DNA of 61,939 bases from an uncultured Planctomycetota bacterium (GCA_903928115.1 CAIYPP010000129.1:1-61939); one strand, 5' to 3'. Counted from the stretch's first letter, positions 7,633-16,873 are shown. Translations and numbers: made by a program. Notes: generated by a model not told the origin, from the sequence alone.

Positions 7633-9216
7633 TCAGCGCGACCAGCGCACGACGCCGGAGCCCGCCTCGATGCGGCCGAGGTGGAAGAACGGCTCTCCGA
7701 CCGCGCGGAAGTGGGACGAGACGGCGGGCACGTCGGCCGCGTCGACGATCAACGTCATGCCGATGCCCATGTTGAGCACCTGATAGCGCTCGTCCTTGTC
7801 GACGTTGCCCGCGTCGCACAGGTAGCGGAAGAGCGCCGGCACGGGCCACGCGGTGCGGTCGAGCACGGCGTCGCAGGAGCCGAGCACGCGCGGCAGGTTG
7901 TCGACGAGACCGCCGCCGGTGATGTGGGCCATCGCGGCGAGCTTGCCCTGCTCGAGGAGCGGCCAGAGCAACTTCAGGTACGAGCGGTGCTCCGCGAGCA
8001 GCGCCTCGCCGACGCTCACGCCGCCGAGCTCGCTCGGACGGTCGTCGACCGCGAGACCCTTGTGATCGAACAGGATCTTGCGCGCGAGCGAGTAGCCGTT
8101 GGTGTGCAGGCCCGCCGAGCCGAGCCCGAGCACGACTTGCCCGGGCTTCACGCGGCTGCCGTCGAGGAGCTTCGTCGTGTCGACGATGCCGACGATGAAG
8201 CCGGCGAGGTCGAAGTCGCCGGGCGCATACAGGCCGGGCATCTCGGCGGTCTCGCCGCCGAGCAGTGCCACCGAGTTTTCGCGGCAGCCTTCCGCGCAGC
8301 CGCGGATCAGCTCGGCCACGACCTCGGGCTCCATCTTGCCCACGGCGACGTAGTCCATGAAGAACAGCGGCCGCGCGCCTTGCACCAAGATGTCGTTGAT
8401 GCAGTGGTTGACGAGGTCGCGCCCCACCGTGTGATAGACCTTGGCTCGCTTGGCGACCTCGAGCTTCGTGCCGACGCCGTCGGCGCTCGCCACGAGCATG
8501 CCCTGCCCGACGCCCGCGCGCGCGAGGTCGAACAGGCCGCCGAAGTTGCCGATGTCCCCCACCACGCCGGGCGTGAAGGTCTTGCGGATCGCGTCCGTGG
8601 CGCGCTCGACCGCGCCGTACTTCTTCTCGATGTCGACGCCCGAGTCCTTGTAGGAGATCGAGCGCGTTCCGCCGGTCGATTGGGTGCTCATGGTGATGCA
8701 GGCAAGGTAACGAGGATCGGAGCGCAGATGCGAGAGGATCCGCTCCCGGTTGTCGAAGGCGATGCGGTCGGGGAGCGCGTCGAGGTCGAAGAAGGCTGCT
8801 TCGAGCGCGTCGTCCCCGGGGCAGGGCTCCCCGCCGAGGTGCTCGCACAGGTAGACCGCCAGGGTCACGGCCCGCCGCCCGGGATTCGAGACGAGGAGCA
8901 GGTCGAGCACGCACCGCGGGCGCACGGCGACCCCGGCCTCCTCGCGGACCTCGCGCACGGCCGTCGTGGCCGGTTCCTCGTCGATCTCCTGAAAGCCGGC
9001 GGGGAGCGCCCACTCTCCGCGGCAGGGGTCGAGGGCCCGGCGGACGAGCAGCACGCGGCCCTGTGCGTCGACCACGACCCCGGCGACGGCGCAGGCGGGG
9101 TTCTCGTAGACCACGTGGCTGCAGTCGGGGCAGCGCTGGCGGATGCGGCCCTCGACCTGCGCGCGGGCGAGCGGCGACCCGCACTGCGGGCAATGGCGGG
9201 CGATGCGGGAGGTCAT
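7633..9216 (-). CDS. purM: NUDIX hydrolase fused to AIR synthetase (PurM)
   Basis: One uninterrupted frame encodes 527 residues. Residues 1-175 form a zinc-ribbon NUDIX hydrolase: Cys9, Cys12, Cys29 and Cys32 form the ribbon, and residues 74-96 match the Nudix box exactly (GFQEID...REVREEAGV). Residues 176-527 form a complete phosphoribosylformylglycinamidine cyclo-ligase, the fifth step of purine synthesis, with GVGTKLEVA, LLGGETAEMPG, HTNGYSLARK and HITGGGLVDN. Residue 176 is an ATG codon at 8691 that could start a separate PurM of normal length (352 aa), but no Shine-Dalgarno precedes it. The NUDIX half has no stop of its own. Either a true fusion or two coupled products are possible; both domain assignments are firm. 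Confidence 0.9.
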   Translation of the reverse strand: MTSRIARHCPQCGSPLARAQVEGRIRQRCPDCSHVVYENPACAVAGVVVDAQGRVLLVRRALDPCRGEWALPAGFQEIDEEPATTAVREVREEAGVAVRPRCVLDLLLVSNPGRRAVTLAVYLCEHLGGEPCPGDDALEAAFFDLDALPDRIAFDNRERILSHLRSDPRYLACITMSTQSTGGTRSISYKDSGVDIEKKYGAVERATDAIRKTFTPGVVGDIGNFGGLFDLARAGVGQGMLVASADGVGTKLEVAKRAKVYHTVGRDLVNHCINDILVQGARPLFFMDYVAVGKMEPEVVAELIRGCAEGCRENSVALLGGETAEMPGLYAPGDFDLAGFIVGIVDTTKLLDGSRVKPGQVVLGLGSAGLHTNGYSLARKILFDHKGLAVDDRPSELGGVSVGEALLAEHRSYLKLLWPLLEQGKLAAMAHITGGGLVDNLPRVLGSCDAVLDRTAWPVPALFRYLCDAGNVDKDERYQVLNMGIGMTLIVDAADVPAVSSHFRAVGEPFFHLGRIEAGSGVVRWSR

Positions 9217-9256
9217 CGGACGGCGGGGCGCTGTTCCACCACCCCACTCGGCGTCC

Positions 9257-9264
9257 TAGACTAG
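9257..9264. promoter_or_regulatory. Possible shared -10 region between divergent purM and dxr
   Basis: The near-palindrome CTAGACTAG gives TAGACT on the plus strand and TAGTCT on the minus strand, both plausible -10 hexamers. It lies 41 bases from the NUDIX-PurM start and about 85 from dxr. No good -35 element is seen, so this is tentative. Confidence 0.3.
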
Positions 9265-9347
9265 CGCCGCGCCGCATTTGCGGGCAATCGACGCTGCGGA
9301 GTTCACGCGGGCGCGAGGGCCTGCTGTGGCCCCCTCCGTCCCCGACA

Positions 9348-10505
9348 ATGCGCTCGATCGTCGTCCTCGGCTCGACTGGCTCGATCGGCACCCAAACCTT
9401 GGATGTCGTCCGGGCGAGCGCGGGGGCCTTCCGGGTCGAGGGGCTCGCGGCGGGCGCGTCGTGGGAGCTCGCGGTCGAGCAGGCACGGCAGTGGAACGTG
9501 CGCTATCTCGCGCTCGCGGACGCCGAGGCGGCGGAGCGGGCGCGGGCGGCGTTGCCGCGCTCGGTCGAGGTGCTCGCGGGCGAGCGGGCTTTGGTCGAGC
9601 TCTGCGAGCGCGCGGACTACGACCTCGCGGTCCACGGCGTGGTCGGCGCGCGTGGACTCGTCGCGTCGCGTGCCGTGCTCGAGCGTGGCAAGGCGCTCGC
9701 GCTGGCCAACAAGGAGTCGCTCGTGGTCGCCGGTGCGGAGTTGATGGAGCTCGCGCGCTCTCGCGGCGGGCGAATCCTCCCCGTCGACAGCGAGCTGTGT
9801 GCAATTTTTCAGTGCCTCGGCGGCTCGAACGTGTCGCGCGTGCGGCGCGTGCTGCTCACGGCGAGCGGCGGTCCGTTCCGCGATCGCAAGCCGCACGAGC
9901 TCGCCAGCGTGAGCAAGGAAGAGGCCCTGCGTCACCCGACGTGGACCATGGGCGCGCGCATCACGATCGGCTCGGCCACGCTGATGAACAAGGCCCTCGA
10001 AGTGCTCGAGGTGCATCATCTCTTCGGCCTCGAGCGCGCGCGCATCGAGGTCGTGATCCACCGTCAGTCGGTCGTGCACTCGATGGTCGAGTTCGTCGAC
10101 GGCTCCGTGCTCGCGCAGCTCGGGCCGCCGGACATGAAGGGCCCGTTGCACTTCTGCATGCACTACCCCGAGCGCGTCGACGCCCCGCTGCGCGGCTTCG
10201 ACTTCGCGCTCTACTCGCGCCTCACGTTCGAGCCTGTCGACCTCGAGCTCTTTCCTTCGCTCGCGCTCGGATTTGCCGCCGTGGAACAGGGCGGCGACAG
10301 CGGCGCGGTGCTCAACGCGGCGGACGAGGTCGCGGTCGAAGCGTTCCTCGCGGGGCGCATCTCGTTCACGGACATCGAGCGCATCAACCGCGCCGTGCTC
10401 GCGCGTCGACCGGGGCGCACCGGCGGCATCGAGCGCATGCTCGAGTCCGACCGCGACGCGCGCGCGCTGGCCGCCGCCGAGATCGCTCGAACCATCGCAA
10501 CCTGA
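9348..10505 (+). CDS. dxr: 1-deoxy-D-xylulose 5-phosphate reductoisomerase
   Basis: This NADPH-dependent cytoplasmic enzyme converts DXP to MEP, the committed step of the non-mevalonate isoprenoid pathway. ATG 9348 gives 385 residues, close to the usual ~390-400. Residues 4-15 (VVLGSTGSIGTQ) are the NADPH-binding GSTGSIG motif. ALANKESLVVAG, VDSELCAIFQCL (metal-binding Asp/Glu) and LTASGGPFRD are the catalytic and substrate-binding segments, and the C-terminal helical domain contains VLNAADEVAVEAFL. The next gene, a RseP-type protease, starts 24 bases later, matching the common bacterial dxr-rseP order. The frame is open upstream, but the family N-terminus begins at this ATG. Confidence 0.96.
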   Translation: MRSIVVLGSTGSIGTQTLDVVRASAGAFRVEGLAAGASWELAVEQARQWNVRYLALADAEAAERARAALPRSVEVLAGERALVELCERADYDLAVHGVVGARGLVASRAVLERGKALALANKESLVVAGAELMELARSRGGRILPVDSELCAIFQCLGGSNVSRVRRVLLTASGGPFRDRKPHELASVSKEEALRHPTWTMGARITIGSATLMNKALEVLEVHHLFGLERARIEVVIHRQSVVHSMVEFVDGSVLAQLGPPDMKGPLHFCMHYPERVDAPLRGFDFALYSRLTFEPVDLELFPSLALGFAAVEQGGDSGAVLNAADEVAVEAFLAGRISFTDIERINRAVLARRPGRTGGIERMLESDRDARALAAAEIARTIAT

Positions 10506-10528
10506 CGCGCAGCTCGCCGCACAACTCC

Positions 10529-12361
10529 ATGGAACTCGAATCGCTCTCGCGCATGCTGCAGATGGTCATCGGCGTCGGGCTGGTGATCTTCGTGCACGAA
10601 CTCGGCCACTACCTTGCCGCTCGGCTGTGCAAGGTGCGCGTCGAGACGTTCAGCCTCGGCTTCGGCCCCAAGCTCTTCGGCTTCGTCCGCGGCGACACGC
10701 TGTATCAGGTCTCGTTGCTCCCGCTCGGCGGCTATGTGCGGATGGCCGGCGAAGATTCGGTCGAGCCCGGCGAAAAGCCTCGCGGAGACGAGCTGCACAC
10801 CAAGTCGGTCGGTGCGCGCTTCTTCATCTACTCCGGCGGCGTGCTCATGAACGTCGTGTTCGCCGCGATCGTCCTGCCGCTCGTGATGTTCCACGGCGTC
10901 GCCTTCAGCGAGCCTGTGGTCGGCGCGATCGCCCCAGGCAGCCCCGCGTGGCGCGCGGGTGTCGAGCCCGGCACGCGCATCCTCGAGGTGAACGGCGTGC
11001 GCATCGCGAGCTTCGAGTACATCGCACAGGAGATCGCGCTGGCTCCGCCCGGCCCCTGCGAGCTCGTCCTGCAAGGCCCGAAGGACAGCGAGCCCCGCCG
11101 CGTCTCCATGACGCCGGAATACGACGAGCGCATGGGGCTCTCGACGGTCGGTGTGGCGCCGGGAGCGGATCGCGCAGGTGCGATCTTGGTCGAACCCGAG
11201 TCGGCGGCCTCCAAGGCCGGGCTCGCCGCGACGGACCGCATCGTCGCCGTCCTCGGCGTGCCCGAGCAGCTCGGACTCGACGAGGCGCTCGACGTCGCGA
11301 CGCGCGAGGGGCGGGCGCTGCGGCTGCGCGTGGCGAGCCAAGATGGCGTCGAGCGCGAAGTCTCCATCGAGCCCGAGTGGCGCAACGACGAATCCAAGCG
11401 TGTCCTCGGCCTCATCCCGGCGCTCTCGATCGTGCGCGCCGTGCGCGACGGTGGCGATGCAGAGAAGCTCGGGATCGCATCCGGAGATCGCATCGTCTCG
11501 GTCAACGGTCGGCGCATCTTGCAGCGCAACGATGTGTTGCTCGCCGCTCGAGACGGCCAGCCTCTCGAAGTGAAGGTCGAGCGCGGGAGTGAGAGTCTCA
11601 CGCTGCGAGGACCGGCGCTCGATGCCGCAGGTGCGCTGCGCCTGTCGCGCGATATCGCTCTCTCCCCCAACCTGTCGCAGTGCGAGGTCGTGGTCGCGCC
11701 GCACGCGGCTGCCGAGGGAACGCTTCAGAGCGGAGACCGTCTGCTGTCGGCGAACGGCGTCGAGCTCAAGGACTGGGAGAGCGACTTCTTGCCGCTCGTG
11801 CAGGGCGTCGCGGCCGAGCAGCGCAGTCTCACGCTGAAGGTGCGCCGCGACAGCGCGAGCGGTGGATCCGAGGTGCTCGAGCTGCAGGTGACTCCGGGGC
11901 CGCAGGCGATCGCGGAATACGGATTCGGTCAACGCGAGGCGCTCTACATCTACCGCGCGGGCAGCGTCGGCGAAGCGGCTGCCGTCGGCATGCAGGCGAC
12001 GTGGAAGTTCCTCGTCGACTCGTGGGTGATGCTCAAGCGCATGGTGCTCGGGCAGGTCTCGAGCAAGCACATGGGCGGCATCATCTCGATCGGGGTGTAC
12101 GCCTACAGCTGGGCCGAGCTCGGACTCGCGAAGCTGTTCTTCTTCCTGTGCATGCTCAGCGTGAACCTCGCGTTCATCAACGTGCTGCCCGTGCCGCTGC
12201 TCGACGGCGGTCATCTCCTGTTCCTCGTGATCGAGAAGATCAAGGGATCGCCGGTCTCGGAGCGCGTGCACAGCTACAGCCAAGTCGTCGGGATGGTGCT
12301 GATCCTCACGCTGCTCGTGTACGTCACGTACAACGACGTGATGCGAGTCTCCGGCCTGTGA
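10529..12361 (+). CDS. rseP: RseP-type site-2 zinc metalloprotease with about four PDZ-like domains
   Basis: This intramembrane metalloprotease of the RseP/EcfE family cleaves anti-sigma factors or signal-peptide remnants within the membrane. HELGH (residues 23-27) supplies two zinc ligands and the catalytic Glu. NVLPVPLLDGGH (about 550) supplies the third ligand. Typical RseP has ~450 residues; this one has 610, because the periplasmic insert contains about four PDZ-like segments near 128-200, 216-290, 294-365 and 384-470. Each has a G-D/T-R-I-L/V-x-V-N-G-like or related turn. GYVRMAGED after the first transmembrane helix is typical. It follows dxr and overlaps the UbiA-family gene by four bases (GTGA). 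An ECF anti-sigma factor elsewhere in the window is a candidate substrate, but nothing here shows that. Confidence 0.93.
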   Translation: MELESLSRMLQMVIGVGLVIFVHELGHYLAARLCKVRVETFSLGFGPKLFGFVRGDTLYQVSLLPLGGYVRMAGEDSVEPGEKPRGDELHTKSVGARFFIYSGGVLMNVVFAAIVLPLVMFHGVAFSEPVVGAIAPGSPAWRAGVEPGTRILEVNGVRIASFEYIAQEIALAPPGPCELVLQGPKDSEPRRVSMTPEYDERMGLSTVGVAPGADRAGAILVEPESAASKAGLAATDRIVAVLGVPEQLGLDEALDVATREGRALRLRVASQDGVEREVSIEPEWRNDESKRVLGLIPALSIVRAVRDGGDAEKLGIASGDRIVSVNGRRILQRNDVLLAARDGQPLEVKVERGSESLTLRGPALDAAGALRLSRDIALSPNLSQCEVVVAPHAAAEGTLQSGDRLLSANGVELKDWESDFLPLVQGVAAEQRSLTLKVRRDSASGGSEVLELQVTPGPQAIAEYGFGQREALYIYRAGSVGEAAAVGMQATWKFLVDSWVMLKRMVLGQVSSKHMGGIISIGVYAYSWAELGLAKLFFFLCMLSVNLAFINVLPVPLLDGGHLLFLVIEKIKGSPVSERVHSYSQVVGMVLILTLLVYVTYNDVMRVSGL

Positions 12362-13317
12362 GCACGGCGTCGCGCCTGCTCGCTTGGGGGCGGCTCGCGC
12401 GCCTCTCGCTCGCGCCCTCGGCGTTGGCGGACGTCGCGGCGGGTCTCTTGCTCGGCGGAGGCGGTGCATGGCCTGCGAGCAAGGGTGCCGCACTGGCGCT
12501 GGGTGCTTCGGCGTGCGTGTATCACGGCGGGATGGTGCTCAACGACTGGGCGGACCGCGGCGAGGACGCGCGCTCGCGCCCCGATCGACCGCTCCCTTCG
12601 GGCAAGGTTGCCCCCACCGCGGCGCTCGCCGTCGGTGCGACCCTGATCGTCGGCGCGGTCGCTCTCGCGTGGTCCGTCGGGCCGCGCGCGGCCGCGTGGA
12701 TGGCGGGTCTCGCACTTCTGGTTCTGGCCTACGACTTCCTCGGCCGCGGTCGCTGGGTCGGCCCCGCGCTGCTTGGAGCCTGCCGTGCTACGAACCTCGG
12801 ATTTGGGTGGCTCGTGGCCCGCGAGCTCGGCGCCGAGGAGGCCTCCGTCGAGTCTTCGTGGGGTTGGGCGTTCCTCGCGCTGTACTTCGTGTACGTCGCG
12901 AGCGTGTCGGCCGTGGCGCGGCTGGAAGACGCGGGGAGCGACGACGAGGTCGGCCAGACTCCGCGCGTTGCGCTGGCCGTCGCCGCGCTCTCCTTGCTCG
13001 CCGTCGCGTGGCTGAGTCCGTCGAGCGGCGTGCGCGTCGCGCCGCTCCTATCGCTGTCGCTCTCGTTGCTCGGCGCCTTTGCGCTCCTGCGCGAAGCGGC
13101 GCGCAGAAAGAGCTGGACCCGTTCCGACGCAGGCCGCGCGACCGGTCTGGGGCTGCGTCGCTTGCTCGTCTTCAGCGCCTTGGTTGCGCTCGCTTCGGCG
13201 CCGAGCCTCCGCGACGCGCGCTCGGTGCTCGAGAGCCCGAGCGGGCTCGCCGCGGCTCTCATCTTGTGCGGGTTCCCGCTCTCTGCGGCCCTGCGCCGAG
13301 TTTTCCCGCCGACCTAG
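12358..13317 (+). CDS. UbiA-family prenyltransferase
   Basis: This is a multi-spanning membrane protein of 319 residues, starting at GTG 12358 inside the rseP stop (GTGA overlap). The first Asp-rich motif, NDWADRGEDARSRPDRPLPSG-like (residues 62-82), carries the N-D-x-x-D...D pattern that binds Mg-prenyl diphosphate in UbiA enzymes. The second Asp-rich region is degenerate (ARLEDAGSDDE, about 188-198). The rest consists of about eight hydrophobic helices. UbiA enzymes attach prenyl chains to aromatic or other acceptors (quinones, haem, hopanoid-related or lipid products); the acceptor cannot be read from sequence. Its coupling to dxr-rseP fits isoprenoid use. It converges on the CCA-adding enzyme gene with a 13-base gap. 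Confidence 0.8.
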   Translation: MSTASRLLAWGRLARLSLAPSALADVAAGLLLGGGGAWPASKGAALALGASACVYHGGMVLNDWADRGEDARSRPDRPLPSGKVAPTAALAVGATLIVGAVALAWSVGPRAAAWMAGLALLVLAYDFLGRGRWVGPALLGACRATNLGFGWLVARELGAEEASVESSWGWAFLALYFVYVASVSAVARLEDAGSDDEVGQTPRVALAVAALSLLAVAWLSPSSGVRVAPLLSLSLSLLGAFALLREAARRKSWTRSDAGRATGLGLRRLLVFSALVALASAPSLRDARSVLESPSGLAAALILCGFPLSAALRRVFPPT

Positions 13318-13330
13318 CCGCGCGCGGCGC

Positions 13331-14602
13331 TCACTCCTCGTGGGGAAGCGTGCCCAGCCACTCCAGCGCCTCCTGGCGACTGCGCAGACGGAGGTCGAGC
13401 TGGGCTCGCTCGGCCGCGGCGAGGAGCTCCTTCCAGCGGGGGCCCTTCGGAACGCCCGCCGCGGCGAGGTCCGACGAGTCGAGGAGTGGCTTGGGGTGCA
13501 GCTCGTCCGCTCGGAATGCGCGTGCCTGCGCCTCGAGCGCGTCGAGCGCGCGCACATCGCCACCGCGCAGCCCGAGCGATGCGCGTGCGAGTCGGCAGGA
13601 GGCACCGAACACCTTCCGGCGAGCGGCGAGGATCAGCTCGCCGCGCGACGGGGGCTCGGTGGACCAGCGCTCCCACTGCTGGAGCAGCCCGCAGACCTCG
13701 TGGACGCCCGAGCGCTGCTCGCCCGAGGGATGCAGGCGGTCGAGGTGCGCTTTCAGGTCCGCGGACGCCGTCGATCGGGCGGGGTCGAGGACCTCGACGC
13801 TGAACAGCACGGTGAGCCCCTCGATCACGCCCAAGGGGTCGGGGCAGCGCTCCGCCACGGCGCAGCGTCGCTCGACTTCGTCGGGCCGCAGCCCGGGTAG
13901 CGTCCGCTCGATCACTCCGAGCTCGTGCAGGAGCCTCAGGGCGCGCGCGGCGCGAGGCCGGGTGAAGATGGTCGAGAGCTCGGCGAGGACGCGCTCGCCG
14001 CTGACGCCCGCGATCGAGGCGACCGAGGCCCGGGCTCCGGCGAGCGTCGCGGGCTCGACCGTCAGGTCGAGGTCCGCGGCGAAGCGCGCGAGGCGCAGGA
14101 GCCGCAGCCCGTCTTCGCGGAAGCGCTCCGCGGGGTCCCCCACGCAGCGCAAGCGGCGCGCGCCGAGGTCGGCGAGGCCGCCCTGCGGGTCGAAGAGCCG
14201 TCCGTCGTGCGGGTCGAGGAACATCGCATTGCAGGTAAAGTCCCGCCGCGCGGCGTCTTCGGCCGCACTGGCGCCGAAGCTCACCTGATCGGGGCGCCGC
14301 GCGTCGCTGTAGCCGCGCTCCGAGCGGAAGGTCGTCACCTGAACGGGGACGCCCTCGTGCACGACGAGCATGGTCCCGAACGCTCGGCCGACGCCCTTCG
14401 CGGCGGGGAAGAGCTGCTCGACGCGCTCGGGGTGGGCATCGGTCGCGAGGTCGACGTCCTTCGGGGCCCGCCCGAGAGCGAGGTCTCGAACGGCGCCGCC
14501 GACGAGCCAAGCCTGTGCTCCGCCGGCTCGCAGCGTCTGGGCGACTGCGAGCGCCGCGGCGCGCAAGTCCGCGGGCATCCCGTCGATCGTCGGCGTACGC
14601 AT
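13331..14602 (-). CDS. cca: CCA-adding enzyme / poly(A) polymerase family tRNA nucleotidyltransferase
   Basis: This is a class II nucleotidyltransferase that adds or repairs the 3' CCA of tRNAs. ATG 14602 gives 423 residues. LVGGAVRD (33-40) and DVDLATDA (49-56) form the catalytic pocket with the two carboxylates that bind metal. RRDFTCNAMFLDP is motif B, and GDPAERFREDGLRLLRLARF matches the conserved neck and head region. The C-terminal half is helical, and no HD phosphohydrolase motif is seen. A poly(A) polymerase of the same superfamily is the alternative; length and motif set favour tRNA maturation. The frame stays open upstream to 15073 without family homology, so the ATG at 14602 is preferred. 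Confidence 0.9.
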   Translation of the reverse strand: MRTPTIDGMPADLRAAALAVAQTLRAGGAQAWLVGGAVRDLALGRAPKDVDLATDAHPERVEQLFPAAKGVGRAFGTMLVVHEGVPVQVTTFRSERGYSDARRPDQVSFGASAAEDAARRDFTCNAMFLDPHDGRLFDPQGGLADLGARRLRCVGDPAERFREDGLRLLRLARFAADLDLTVEPATLAGARASVASIAGVSGERVLAELSTIFTRPRAARALRLLHELGVIERTLPGLRPDEVERRCAVAERCPDPLGVIEGLTVLFSVEVLDPARSTASADLKAHLDRLHPSGEQRSGVHEVCGLLQQWERWSTEPPSRGELILAARRKVFGASCRLARASLGLRGGDVRALDALEAQARAFRADELHPKPLLDSSDLAAAGVPKGPRWKELLAAAERAQLDLRLRSRQEALEWLGTLPHEE

Positions 14603-14641
14603 GCCTTGAAGCCTAGCATTCGAAGAGGCACGATCCCGCAC

Positions 14642-15163
14642 GTGCGCACCTTGATCCCCCACCAGCGTTCCTCCCGCCGCGGCGCCCTGCGTCTCTCGAG
14701 CGCCGCGATGCTCATCGCCATCGGGCTTGTCGTGCTCTTGGTCTCGCTGCCTCGCCTGCGCGAGTTCGCGCTGCGCGAAAACGAGGAAGACGCGCGCGTC
14801 CTCGTGCAGCGTCTCGCCGCACTCGCCTCGAACGAGGTGCAGGCCGCCGAGCGCATCAGCGTCGAGTCGCTCGTCACCGCGGATCCGAGCACGGCACGGC
14901 AGGTCGATGACGCGGAGTTCCTCGAGGAGGGCAAGCTGCTGCGCCGCCACGGCTACCTCTTCGAGGTCGGCCGCACTGCGGACGGAACGCTCGTGCGCGC
15001 GTGGCCGTGGGAGTGGCGCAAGACGGGCTCGTCTGCCTACGTCTGGACGCCGCAGCAGGCGTTGGTCGCGCATCCCAACGAAGAGGGCCGCTGGAGCGGC
15101 TTGAGCGCGCGCCCGCGCTGGAGCTCGGATCCGGCTTGGCGCGACTTGGTCGAGAGCCCCTGA
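14642..15163 (+). CDS. Small membrane-anchored protein of unknown function
   Basis: The start at GTG 14642 gives 173 residues; an in-frame ATG at 14708 is an alternative. A basic N-terminus (RSSRRGALRLS) precedes one hydrophobic helix (about 21-38, MLIAIGLVVLLVSLP). An extracytoplasmic domain of about 130 residues follows, with aromatic motifs GYLFEVG, WPWEWRKTGSSAYVW and a Trp-rich end. The layout resembles pseudopilin-like proteins (basic, hydrophobic helix, then a GYLFE-type domain seen in planctomycete proteins), but the canonical G-F-T-L-x-E processing site is missing. It is divergent from the CCA-enzyme gene (39-base gap) and convergent with the HEAT lipoprotein gene. Confidence 0.65.
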   Translation: MRTLIPHQRSSRRGALRLSSAAMLIAIGLVVLLVSLPRLREFALRENEEDARVLVQRLAALASNEVQAAERISVESLVTADPSTARQVDDAEFLEEGKLLRRHGYLFEVGRTADGTLVRAWPWEWRKTGSSAYVWTPQQALVAHPNEEGRWSGLSARPRWSSDPAWRDLVESP

Positions 15164-15190
15164 GCCGCGCGAGCTAGCGGCGCTCGTCGC

Positions 15191-16855
15191 CTAGCGCGGA
15201 CCGGGGTAGTTCAGCCACAGCAACCCTTGGAGCGCGATGCGCACATCGGGTTGCGTGACTCGGAGCGCCACTCGCTTGAGCACCGGAGCGACTTCCTCCA
15301 CGCGTCCAACGCGCGTGAGACGTTCCGCGGCGAGCAGGATCTCGTAGGGCCTTGCGCGTTCGTTCTCGACGAAGCGCAGCAGCACTTCCACCGACACGGG
15401 CCCCCCCCACGCTGCGATGGCCTCGATCAAGTCGAGGCGCAGGAGCGAGTCTTCCGCGGTGTCGAGCTGCTTGGCGAGCTCGCGCTGCCCGACAGGGCCT
15501 GCGTTCGAAGCTTGCTGCAGGAGCCAGCGACGTGCGCTCATTCCCGCGACTTCGCCTTGCGCCGTCAACGCACGCGCGATCAGCGACGATGCCGCGGACT
15601 CCAAGGGCACTTGGCCGATCGCCTGCAGGGTGCGCATTTGCTCGGCGACGCCGAGGCTCGTCTCGGGACCACGTCGCTCTTCGAGCGCCTTGAGTACGCG
15701 CGCGGCAAGCGCTGGATCGCCCTGCATCGGCTCGCGCAACGCGCCCATCGCCGTGCGCAGCGCCTCGTTGTCCTGACCGGCCGCGAGCGCCAGCGCGTGC
15801 GCGATGGCGCTCTCCTCGCGCAGCCGTACGAGCACGGCGAGCGCCGCTCCCGCGAGTCCCTCGTCCGTGGAGTTCAGATTGGCGCGGAAGGCCTCGAGGT
15901 GCGACTCGGCGACTCCGGGCTCCGCCAGCGAGTTGAGCGCGCGCAGGCGCGCGCTCGCCACCTTGCCGCGGCGCGCCACAGCATCGAGCTCGTCGAACAT
16001 CCGCGCGCGATGCAGGGCCGTGACCGCGGACTCTGCACGCCACTGTTCCGAGCTCAGCGCATCCTCGCGCAGGAAACGGAGAGCTTCCTCCTCGCCTGCA
16101 CGCGCGCAGGGCGCAGCGAGCAGCGCCTTGAAGCGCGGAGGCATGCCAGGCCACAGCGGACTCAGGCGACCGACCACGTCAGGCGCAGTGGCCTCCGCGA
16201 GCAACGATCCACACTCATCCCAGATCCCCGCGAGCTCGCCGCGGTCGATCCAATCGAGCACTTGGCGCTGCGCACGCTCAGGAGCAAGGCGCGCGGCCGC
16301 CATCAGGAAGCGCAGCTTGAACTCCGGTGGCGCGGAGTCGAAGCACGCGATCAAGCGTTCGTAGTCCTCAGGAACGCCGTGTTTTTCGAGCGCCGCCGCG
16401 GCGAGCGCAGCGAGTCCGATGTCACGGTGTTGCAGGACGCGCAGGCACAGCTCGCGCGCCTCGGGCGCGTTGCTGCGGTGCACGACCTCCAGCGCATTGC
16501 GTAGGTGGGCGCCGCCGTCGGGGCTCTCGAAGTGAGCGTCGATGGCTCGGCGCGCGACCTCGAGCCCCTCAGAGCCCATCGAGCCGAGCTCTTCTCGCGC
16601 ACGGCGCAGTGGGTCGCGGTGTCCGTGCTCCAACGTCTCGGCGAGGATTCCGAGCATGTTCGACGTATCGACGTCGTAGTAGTCGCTGCGGCTACCCGGC
16701 GAGAGCAGGTAGGCGATGCGGGAATCCTGAGCCGACGAGCCGTCCGCGCGCTGCGCGGAAGTTGACGTCGTCGTCGGCGCGGGCTCCCCGCAGGCCGTCG
16801 CCAGCAGCGCGGCCGCGAGCGCCGCCTGCGCGAACGTGGCAGAGATGCTGCGCAT
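15191..16855 (-). CDS. HEAT-repeat lipoprotein
   Basis: This 554-residue protein has a hydrophobic N-terminus ending at Cys22 (LLATAC), a slightly imperfect lipobox, so it is probably lipidated and kept in the envelope. After a Ser/Thr/Ala-rich linker (about 23-45) the whole chain is alpha-helical with HEAT/armadillo-like repeats. Runs such as GLAALAAAALEKHG, GLAGAALAVLVRLREE and VSVEVLLRFVENERA illustrate these. No enzymatic motif is seen, and a scaffold or adaptor role is the usual inference for such solenoids. It lies just downstream of the TolC-family gene on the same strand (18-base gap), so a shared transcript and a shared envelope role are plausible. Confidence 0.75.
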   Translation of the reverse strand: MRSISATFAQAALAAALLATACGEPAPTTTSTSAQRADGSSAQDSRIAYLLSPGSRSDYYDVDTSNMLGILAETLEHGHRDPLRRAREELGSMGSEGLEVARRAIDAHFESPDGGAHLRNALEVVHRSNAPEARELCLRVLQHRDIGLAALAAAALEKHGVPEDYERLIACFDSAPPEFKLRFLMAAARLAPERAQRQVLDWIDRGELAGIWDECGSLLAEATAPDVVGRLSPLWPGMPPRFKALLAAPCARAGEEEALRFLREDALSSEQWRAESAVTALHRARMFDELDAVARRGKVASARLRALNSLAEPGVAESHLEAFRANLNSTDEGLAGAALAVLVRLREESAIAHALALAAGQDNEALRTAMGALREPMQGDPALAARVLKALEERRGPETSLGVAEQMRTLQAIGQVPLESAASSLIARALTAQGEVAGMSARRWLLQQASNAGPVGQRELAKQLDTAEDSLLRLDLIEAIAAWGGPVSVEVLLRFVENERARPYEILLAAERLTRVGRVEEVAPVLKRVALRVTQPDVRIALQGLLWLNYPGPR

Positions 16856-16873
16856 GGTGCGTCGCGACTGCAG

